A DNA stretch of 12,566 nucleotides, taken from Saprospiraceae bacterium (GTDB lineage: Bacteria > Bacteroidota > Bacteroidia > Chitinophagales > Saprospiraceae). Shown here piece by piece: positions 7,357 to 12,566 of this stretch (positions are counted from its first letter, which is position 1; every line of letters starts with the position of its first letter). Both the position numbers and the translations under genes were made by a program. Under the pieces are notes generated by a model. It was not told the origin of the DNA, ran no database searches, and saw nothing but the letters and a program-made list of their open reading frames with translations. The DNA lies in the NCBI GenBank assembly GCA_007125435.1, contig SLDF01000116.1:1-12566 (forward strand). The letters run 5' to 3'.

Positions 7357-7490
7357 GTTGGTATAAAAAAGTCTCACAAAGTTTTCTAATGGTATTAGAT
7401 CTTATACTCTGTTGAATTTACACGCATACCAAAGTTTTGGAAGCTCAACCTCAAAATACATTATACCAACCTGTATGGTGTTGTATACAA
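7357..7490. promoter_or_regulatory. Symmetric operator-like sites in a divergent intergenic region
   Basis: Between the galactanase and aminotransferase starts, GGTAT occurs at 7360-7364 and 7391-7395 and its complement ATACC at 7426-7430 and 7463-7467, with start-to-start spacings of 31, 35 and 37 bases. The outer pair extends to a perfect 10-base inverted repeat, GTTGGTATAA (7357-7366) and TTATACCAAC (7461-7470). Two short palindromes lie in the same stretch: CCAAAGTTTTGG at 7429-7440 and TTGTATACAA at 7481-7490. This is compatible with binding sites for a dimeric regulator acting on one or both divergent genes. No regulator gene is in the window. Confidence 0.35.
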
Positions 7491-7539
7491 AGCATAAAAA
7501 CTATAGATGTCATGGGGATAAATTATCACTTAGAATGTC

Positions 7540-7547
7540 TATTTTTG
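7540..7547 (+). promoter_or_regulatory. Candidate -7 promoter box for the aminotransferase gene
   Basis: TATTTTTG matches TAnnTTTG and ends 22 bases before the ATG at 7570, implying a leader of about 16 bases. No TTG is present at the -33 spacing. A weak purine run, GAGAGA, lies just before the start codon. Confidence 0.4.
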
Positions 7548-7569
7548 GAATTATTATACAGAGAGACAC

Positions 7570-8739
7570 ATGACAAAAACTAAAATTTGGCTTTCGTCGC
7601 CGCATATGGGAGGAGAAGAGGAATCCTTCGTGGGGGAGGCATTCGAGACAAACTGGATAGCGCCTCTAGGGCCGCATGTTAATGGATTCGAAGAAGATTT
7701 GCAAGCCTTTACGGGAGCTGGTCATGCTGCTGCGTTATCGTCAGGAACAGCTGCACTTCATCTGGGTCTGATATTGCTTGATGTAAAGCCGGGAGATATA
7801 GTGCTTTGTCAAAGCATGACGTTCTCGGCATCTGCTAACCCTATTGCTTATCAAGGGGCGATTCCGGTATTTATTGATTCTGAAGAGGAAACATGGAATA
7901 TGTGCCCGCGGGCTCTCGAAGATGCCATACTAGCCATCAATGAAAGGAAGCTGTCTTATGATCATCCGTCACCAACGCATAAAATTAAGGCAATCCTGCC
8001 TGTCCACCTCTATGGTATGCCAGCCAAAATGGAAGACATAAATGCGGTAGCAGATAAATACGGTATACCTGTTCTGGAGGATGCTGCTGAAGCTTTAGGC
8101 AGTCGATACAAAGGGGGGTCATGTGGAAATTTAGCAGATCTGGGGGTGTTGAGTTTCAATGGCAATAAGATCATCACTACCAGTGGTGGTGGTGCTTTAC
8201 TATCCGATGATGAGACTATGATCTCAAAAGCGAGGTTTTTGGCGACGCAAGCCAGGGACCCTGCACCACACTATCAGCACAGTCACATTGGCTATAATTA
8301 CAGGCTGAGTAATGTGCTTGCCGGTATAGGTCGGGGACAGATGAAAGTGATATCAGATAGAGTGAATGCAAGGCGAAAAAACTATGAGCGCTACAGGCGC
8401 TTTTTCTCGGAAATAGAAGGCATATACTTTCAGGAGCCGGTGGATGACTCTGTATATTTTTCAAACCGTTGGCTGTCGACAATTGGCATTGACCCTGCAC
8501 GAACAGGTGGTATCAGTAGAGAGACCGTAAGGCTGGCTCTCGAGGCAGAAAACATCGAAGCAAGGCCCCTGTGGAAGCCCATGCACCTACAACCGGTTTT
8601 TGCTAAAGCTGCTTTTGTGGGTAATGGCGTCTGTGAACGACTATTCGAACAGGGACTTTGTCTTCCGAGCGGATCAAACCTGACTGAATCAGACTTCCGT
8701 AGAATCTTTACTTGCCTGCACAGTGTGTTTTATTCGTGA
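7570..8739 (+). CDS. pglE: PLP-dependent UDP-4-keto-sugar aminotransferase (DegT/DnrJ/EryC1 family, PglE-like)
   Basis: A 389-residue cytoplasmic sugar aminotransferase of normal family length. It is expected to transfer an amino group from glutamate to the C4 ketone of UDP-2-acetamido-4-keto-2,6-dideoxyhexose, giving UDP-4-amino-4,6-dideoxy-GlcNAc. Motifs are IWLSSPHMGGEE (6-17), TNWIAPLGPHVNGFE (27-41), LSSGTAALHLGL (56-67), QSMTFSASANPI (81-92), VHLYGMPAKM (145-154), LEDAAEALGS (169-178, Asp171 facing the cofactor nitrogen), SFNGNKIITTSGGG (195-208, Lys200 as the PLP Schiff-base lysine), ARDPAPHYQHSHIGYNYR (228-245) and RPLWKPMHLQP (332-342). The wording of these motifs follows the PglE-like branch rather than WbpE. 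Its natural partner, a UDP-GlcNAc 4,6-dehydratase, is the convergent gene 26 bases away. The acetyltransferase (PglD) that would complete UDP-diNAc-bacillosamine is not in the window. Family certain; branch likely. Confidence 0.92.
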   Translation: MTKTKIWLSSPHMGGEEESFVGEAFETNWIAPLGPHVNGFEEDLQAFTGAGHAAALSSGTAALHLGLILLDVKPGDIVLCQSMTFSASANPIAYQGAIPVFIDSEEETWNMCPRALEDAILAINERKLSYDHPSPTHKIKAILPVHLYGMPAKMEDINAVADKYGIPVLEDAAEALGSRYKGGSCGNLADLGVLSFNGNKIITTSGGGALLSDDETMISKARFLATQARDPAPHYQHSHIGYNYRLSNVLAGIGRGQMKVISDRVNARRKNYERYRRFFSEIEGIYFQEPVDDSVYFSNRWLSTIGIDPARTGGISRETVRLALEAENIEARPLWKPMHLQPVFAKAAFVGNGVCERLFEQGLCLPSGSNLTESDFRRIFTCLHSVFYS

Positions 8740-8765
8740 CGCTTGAAAGTGGAGTGGTTCTTTGA

Positions 8766-10745
8766 TCAATTACTATTTACCGGATTATTAGTGGCTCTGT
8801 GAATAGCTGTGAGATTAGGATTCTTATCCAAGATAGAGAAGTTAGAGTTATTGGATATGAACTCAGGCACCATTTGTTTGATTTGCTTAACAGTCCCCCA
8901 TTCGTTGTGACCAAAAATCATTTTTTCAATCTTAGCGATATTCTCTAGTACATTGATGTAGTTTTGGACTTTGGTCTTAGATATCATGATCTTGGGGTGG
9001 TGAGTAGGAAGGTTTTCTTCTTGATTAGAAACCACTTCTTCAATGAGTTTTTCACCGGGTCTAAGTCCTGTAAACTCTATTTTAATGTCCTTGTGTGGCT
9101 CTTTGCCCATAAGGCGGATCATTTTCTCGGCTAGATGGAGAATCTTCACGGACTGGCCCATATCGAATACAAGTATCTGCCCATTCTTACCTATGGCACC
9201 GGCCTCCAATACCAGATTACATGCTTCGGGAATTGTCATGAAATACCTCATGACATCTGGATGGGTCACGCATACAGGTCCACCTTCCTCGATTTGCTTT
9301 TTAAATAGAGGTACGACAGATCCATTTGACCCCAGAACATTTCCAAACCTGGTGGTGATGAATTTGGTGCTACAAACACCACTGGCATTTTTTGATTGGA
9401 CATAAATCTCGGCAGCGCGCTTAGTAGCGCCCATGACATTGGTGGGGTTAATAGCTTTATCTGTAGAGACAAGTACAAACTTTGATACGTCAAACTTACA
9501 GGCAATATCTGCCAAATTGCGCGTGCCTATAAGGTTTACTCTAGCTGCTTCGATAGGGTATTGCTCCATAAGAGGAACATGCTTATATGCTGCTGCGTGG
9601 TAGATAATATCCGGTTTATTGTTACCGACAATACTACTTATGTGCTGAAACCTGGTCACGTCTGCGACAATAAACACAAGTCGATCAGCTTTATCGGGGT
9701 GCTTTCGCTCAAGAAACATTTGTAAGTCATAAAGTGGGCTTTCTGCCTGGTCGACCATGACGACTTTGGAAGGATTGTAGGCAATTACTTGTCGAGCAAT
9801 CTCAGAGCCAATTGACCCTGCAGCACCGGTGATTAAAATAACCTTCTTGTCCAACTCTTTGCAAATGGTAGAATTGCTCAAAGAGATGGGCTCTCTTCCA
9901 AGTAAGTCCTCGATCGCTACTCGCTTAATTTCTTTGGGTGAAAAATCATTTTGTATCCAGGATTCGATAGCCGGTACTATTTTAGTCTCGACATTCAATT
10001 TGATACAATCTTCGATGATTGACTTCCTTTTCTCTTTAGAAAGTTTATTGATGGCGATGATGACCTGATTAATGCGGTGCTTGTTAACAAACTGGGCTTT
10101 AAGTGCTACATCTGCGCTTAAAACAGGTATGCCATTCTGCTTTTTACCTTGTTTAGTCGTATTGTCATCAATAAAGCATTGAACCCGGTATTTTTTTTGT
10201 AACTCTCTTTCAAGAGAGTGTCTTGTGATTTCACCCATTTCGCCTGATCCGTAAATCATGACGACTGTTTCATTTTTCAGCTGCTCAAGTTGTCTGACCT
10301 TATGAAATACAGCCTTAATGAAAAATCTAAAGGCAATAAGACTTGTCAGGGAAATCAAGAAATGTATTATGATAACTGAACGGGAGATTGATAGAATATC
10401 GATATTGACACCGATGGATTGAATGAACAGACTAATACCAATAAGCGACAAGCTTGCGGTCAGTGTTGATTTGGCTATGATATAAGAATCAGCTATCCCT
10501 GTCTGCCTGATAACACTTTTAAAAGAACCGAATGCAATAAATGATAGTAAATAGACAGCAATGATTGATATCGTCCTTTCAAGTGTTAAAACATAATCAA
10601 TATGGCTGAACTCAAAGTTGTTTCGAATGATGACTGCTATAGGATATAGAAGGACAACTGTAATTACATCTATAGCTAATACCGTCCATTTCGAAAGAAA
10701 CTTACCTGAGTATTTCTTAAATAAGTAGGTTAATAGACTGTTCAT
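8766..10745 (-). CDS. pglF: Membrane-bound UDP-GlcNAc 4,6-dehydratase (PglF/WbpM/CapD type)
   Basis: A 659-residue two-part SDR enzyme of the long, membrane-bound type. About four transmembrane segments lie at 22-41, 58-75, 93-113 and 121-143. A first Rossmann-like domain has GSGEMGE (166-172), and the catalytic SDR domain has TGAAGSIGSE (306-315), HAAAYKHVPLMEQ (383-395), VSTDKAINPTNVMGATKR (426-443), RFGNVLGSNGSVVP (466-479) and GLRPGEKLIEE (560-570). The usual SDR Tyr is replaced by Met438, paired with Lys442, and the TDK triad (428-430) is present; both are typical of this dehydratase group. It is expected to convert UDP-GlcNAc to the 4-keto-6-deoxy sugar at the cytoplasmic face, the substrate for the adjacent aminotransferase. 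WbpM- and PglF-type enzymes are hard to tell apart by eye; the neighbouring PglE-like gene favours PglF. The start is the only ATG that gives the full first membrane region. Confidence 0.92.
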   Translation of the reverse strand: MNSLLTYLFKKYSGKFLSKWTVLAIDVITVVLLYPIAVIIRNNFEFSHIDYVLTLERTISIIAVYLLSFIAFGSFKSVIRQTGIADSYIIAKSTLTASLSLIGISLFIQSIGVNIDILSISRSVIIIHFLISLTSLIAFRFFIKAVFHKVRQLEQLKNETVVMIYGSGEMGEITRHSLERELQKKYRVQCFIDDNTTKQGKKQNGIPVLSADVALKAQFVNKHRINQVIIAINKLSKEKRKSIIEDCIKLNVETKIVPAIESWIQNDFSPKEIKRVAIEDLLGREPISLSNSTICKELDKKVILITGAAGSIGSEIARQVIAYNPSKVVMVDQAESPLYDLQMFLERKHPDKADRLVFIVADVTRFQHISSIVGNNKPDIIYHAAAYKHVPLMEQYPIEAARVNLIGTRNLADIACKFDVSKFVLVSTDKAINPTNVMGATKRAAEIYVQSKNASGVCSTKFITTRFGNVLGSNGSVVPLFKKQIEEGGPVCVTHPDVMRYFMTIPEACNLVLEAGAIGKNGQILVFDMGQSVKILHLAEKMIRLMGKEPHKDIKIEFTGLRPGEKLIEEVVSNQEENLPTHHPKIMISKTKVQNYINVLENIAKIEKMIFGHNEWGTVKQIKQMVPEFISNNSNFSILDKNPNLTAIHRATNNPVNSN

Positions 10746-10817
10746 TTTTTTATTTTCATATGGTGAAATAACCTTTCAAAAGACATTGAATAGTATTTGC
10801 ACAACTGAACCCCAGCT

Positions 10818-10825
10818 CAAATGTA
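10818..10825 (-). promoter_or_regulatory. Candidate -7 promoter box for the dehydratase gene
   Basis: On the minus strand this reads TACATTTG, a match to TAnnTTTG, 72 bases before the ATG at 10745. No TTG is seen at the -33 spacing. Apart from this and the box at 11021-11028, the 290-base divergent gap (10746-11035) is plain AT-rich sequence with nothing else I can name. Confidence 0.35.
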
Positions 10826-11020
10826 ACTATTTATGTTAAGAATGATACTATAAATAAAGGTTAAATTGCTATTAACTAAGTTAGCTGGTTCATTTTTCAC
10901 CTTGAGTGGAAAATTTAAGAAGCTTTGAGTGTTTATTGGCTTTCACTAAACAAGACAACTACAAATAAAATATCAGCTAATAGATAGTGGCGATATACGC
11001 TTAATTGACTCATTAATCAC

Positions 11021-11028
11021 TAAATTTG
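11021..11028 (+). promoter_or_regulatory. Candidate -7 promoter box very close to the dehydrogenase start
   Basis: TAAATTTG followed by CT matches TAnnTTTG and ends only seven bases before the ATG at 11036. If used, the message would start within a few bases of the start codon, so it would be nearly leaderless. A TTG at 11005-11007 is only 13 bases upstream, shorter than usual. No Shine-Dalgarno is visible, which is consistent with a leaderless message. Confidence 0.35.
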
Positions 11029-11035
11029 CTAAAAT

Positions 11036-12007
11036 ATGAGCAAGAAAAACTTTGCATTAATAGGTGCAGCTGGGTACATAGCACCAAGACATATGAAAGC
11101 CATCGCAGACAATGGTCACAATCTATCGGCAGCATTTGACCCCCATGACTGCGTAGGTGTTTTGGACAACTACTTTCCGCAGGCTTCGTTTTTTACTGAA
11201 TTTGAGCGCTTCGACAGACATGTTGACAAGGTAAGAAGAGAAGGGAGCGGTATAGACTATGTCTCGGTTTGTTCGCCAAACTATATGCATGATGCCCACA
11301 TTAGATTCGGCCTCCGCAATAATGCAAATGTCATTTGTGAAAAACCAATGGTCTTAAATCCATGGAATCTCGACGCTCTGGAAACTATAGAAGCTGAGTC
11401 TGACCATAAACTTTACAACATATTACAACTGCGTCTCCACCCGGCCATCCAACAACTCAAGCAGGAAGTAGAGCGCGGGGATAAAGATAAAATCTATGAC
11501 ATTAACCTAACTTACATCACCGGTCGAGGTCATTGGTACCATGCCTCATGGAAAGGAAACATACAAAAGTCCGGTGGCGTAGTGACTAATATTGGCATCC
11601 ATTTTTTTGATGTTCTACTCTGGGTTTTTGGCCCTGTTCAGAAAAGTATTGTACATCTGCACAATCATGACAGGGCTGCAGGTTTCTTGCAGCTCAGGCA
11701 AGCAAACATAAGGTGGTTTCTAAGCATAAACGCAGACTTGATTCCAGAAAAGGTACAGAATAAGAGGGTGTACAGGTCCCTCCAATTTAATGAAAAACCC
11801 TTTGATTTCTCTGAAGGCTTTGACGACTTACACACAAAATCTTATGAAGATATCTTACAAGGTAGAGGCTTTTATCTGGACGATTGCAGACCCTCTATAG
11901 AGTTGGTTTATCAAATTCGCAATAGTCAATTGTCTGCCTTGTCTGGAGAGTTTCACCCTTTAGCCGGAAAGCCATTATCGCCTCACCCGTTTAGTAGTCG
12001 AACTTAA
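11036..12007 (+). CDS. wlbA: UDP-GlcNAc-uronate 3-dehydrogenase, Gfo/Idh/MocA family (WlbA/WbpB-like)
   Basis: A 323-residue NAD-dependent cytoplasmic oxidoreductase, expected to oxidise C3 of UDP-2-acetamido-2-deoxy-glucuronate to the 3-keto sugar in the route to UDP-GlcNAc3NAcA and UDP-ManNAc3NAcA. The Rossmann start is FALIGAAGYIAPRHMKAI (6-23), followed by AAFDPHDCVGVLDNYFPQA (32-50) and TEFERFDRH (54-62). CEKPMVLN (101-108) carries the family EKP with Lys103. TYITGRGHWYHASWKGNIQKSGG (159-181) and NIGIHFFD (185-192, His189) form the C-terminal active-site region. These segments match the WlbA/WbpB subfamily closely. The partners expected in this pathway (WbpA dehydrogenase, WbpE aminotransferase, WbpD acetyltransferase) are absent from the window, and no gene follows on this strand for at least 559 bases. 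The 2-epimerase at the left could serve as the WbpI step. Confidence 0.9.
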   Translation: MSKKNFALIGAAGYIAPRHMKAIADNGHNLSAAFDPHDCVGVLDNYFPQASFFTEFERFDRHVDKVRREGSGIDYVSVCSPNYMHDAHIRFGLRNNANVICEKPMVLNPWNLDALETIEAESDHKLYNILQLRLHPAIQQLKQEVERGDKDKIYDINLTYITGRGHWYHASWKGNIQKSGGVVTNIGIHFFDVLLWVFGPVQKSIVHLHNHDRAAGFLQLRQANIRWFLSINADLIPEKVQNKRVYRSLQFNEKPFDFSEGFDDLHTKSYEDILQGRGFYLDDCRPSIELVYQIRNSQLSALSGEFHPLAGKPLSPHPFSSRT

Positions 12008-12237
12008 CCATACTTATAAGCAAGTAGGCTATATGATTTATATTCTTGCTGATTGGTGTTTTGTTCCCATAATCCGGATCACTTCTTTTTTCTGTGGACT
12101 ATTACATAAAAATTCTACGGATCAATGATTGGGTAATCATGCTAAACCCATTTTTCACACTAACACTTGAGAAATACATACTTGTGACTGGTACATTTAA
12201 TTGATCTGACCTTAGGTTATTATAAAATCTCTTAGCC
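12008..12237. other. Intergenic stretch without a recognisable gene
   Basis: An AT-rich stretch after the dehydrogenase gene. AGCAAG at 12019-12024 and CTTGCT at 12045-12050 could form a six-base-pair stem with a long 20-base loop and a T-rich sequence after it, a weak terminator candidate. I see no credible reading frame, RNA gene or promoter here. Confidence 0.5.
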
Positions 12238-12238
12238 T

Positions 12239-12334
12239 TTTCTTTTTTGCTCCAGGTCAAAAAAGAAACAAAAAACCCCGCCGCTGTGATTCTGAAGCTA
12301 AAACTCAAGAGCTCCCCGCTCGCTGCTAAAACTC
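12239..12334. repeat. Inverted-repeat plus direct-repeat element, likely dispersed
   Basis: TTTCTTTTTTG (12239-12249) and CAAAAAAGAAA (12258-12268) form a perfect 11-base inverted repeat around an eight-base loop. A C-rich segment, AACCCCGCCGCTG, follows, then two copies of GCTAAAACTC at 12297-12306 and 12325-12334, 28 bases apart. The arrangement resembles intergenic elements I recall from other Bacteroidota genomes, but that is memory and not a search. The stem could fold in RNA as a terminator-like hairpin. It explains a spurious minus-strand reading frame over 12102-12308. Confidence 0.55.
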
Positions 12335-12518
12335 GCTTTGGTCCTATTGGTATCTATTTTACATTTCTGATTGTGGATTGCTAAGTCGATTGCTTAATCA
12401 TGGTGACTGCTCAAACAGTTAGCCTCTCTTCAACCCGCTTTATGTAATAGATTTTCGTCGTGAGGGTTTAAATGGCGATAAAATAAGTGATTTTGCGATT
12501 GAAGCATAGTCACTCCTA

Positions 12519-12566
12519 TGGTGAATGAGCGAAATCAAGCGAAGCGCCTTATTTTGAAGCCATTTA
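12519..12566 (+). repeat. Right copy of the edge repeat, cut by the window end
   Basis: It matches 21-68 at 43 of 48 positions in direct orientation, with the final 19 bases identical. The element runs off the window, so its right boundary and any associated gene cannot be seen. To the left of the match the two copies diverge quickly, which places one end of the repeat near 12519. Confidence 0.75.

Noticed and set aside
8740..8765. Possible bidirectional terminator between the convergent aminotransferase and dehydratase genes
   Set aside because: The 26-base gap has only a loose AAAG/CTTT pairing and no stable stem.
12102..12308. 68-codon open frame on the minus strand
   Set aside because: It runs across the inverted-repeat element and gives a low-complexity product without motifs; it is better explained by the repeat.

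Overview
The window reads as part of a surface-polysaccharide (nucleotide-sugar) locus of a Bacteroidota bacterium, probably a marine-type member of the Cytophagales; the rank is an inference. Supporting signs are the signal peptides that end in a small residue followed by Gln (three proteins), candidate promoters of the Bacteroidota form TAnnTTTG ahead of several genes, generally poor Shine-Dalgarno sequences, PorT-like and DUF2490 outer-membrane barrels, and a lipoprotein with acidic residues just after its Cys.

Layout from left to right. Positions 1-243 hold a dispersed-repeat segment and a GC-rich palindrome. A wecB-type UDP-GlcNAc 2-epimerase gene follows (244-1329, +). A visibly AT-richer block comes next: a membrane-anchored coiled-coil MORN-repeat protein (1583-2500, +) and a small outer-membrane beta-barrel (2549-3190, +), which meet head-on a two-gene unit made of a DUF2490 barrel (3213-4019, -) and an unrecognised exported protein of about 656 residues (4028-5998, -). 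Upstream of that unit, on the same strand, is a secreted GH53 endo-beta-1,4-galactanase lipoprotein (6218-7294, -). A 275-bp divergent regulatory region separates it from a PglE-type sugar aminotransferase (7570-8739, +), which converges on a membrane-bound PglF/WbpM-type UDP-GlcNAc 4,6-dehydratase (8766-10745, -). A WlbA/WbpB-type Gfo/Idh/MocA sugar dehydrogenase (11036-12007, +) is followed by 559 bp without a gene. That stretch carries a second dispersed repeat and ends in another copy of the repeat found at the left edge.

The sugar genes make biochemical sense as parts of two routes. The dehydratase plus aminotransferase would convert UDP-GlcNAc to UDP-4-amino-4,6-dideoxy-GlcNAc (the bacillosamine or N-acetyl-viosamine branch). 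The WlbA-type dehydrogenase belongs to the UDP-diacetamido-uronic acid (ManNAc3NAcA) route, and the epimerase would serve either ManNAc synthesis or the last step of that same route. Neither route is complete here, and no glycosyltransferase, flippase or polymerase lies in the window. The genes are mostly single transcription units rather than one operon. I found no tRNA, rRNA, CRISPR array or transposase gene. The least explained parts are the AT-rich envelope-protein block, the repeats at both edges, and the symmetric GGTAT/ATACC sites between the galactanase and the aminotransferase.
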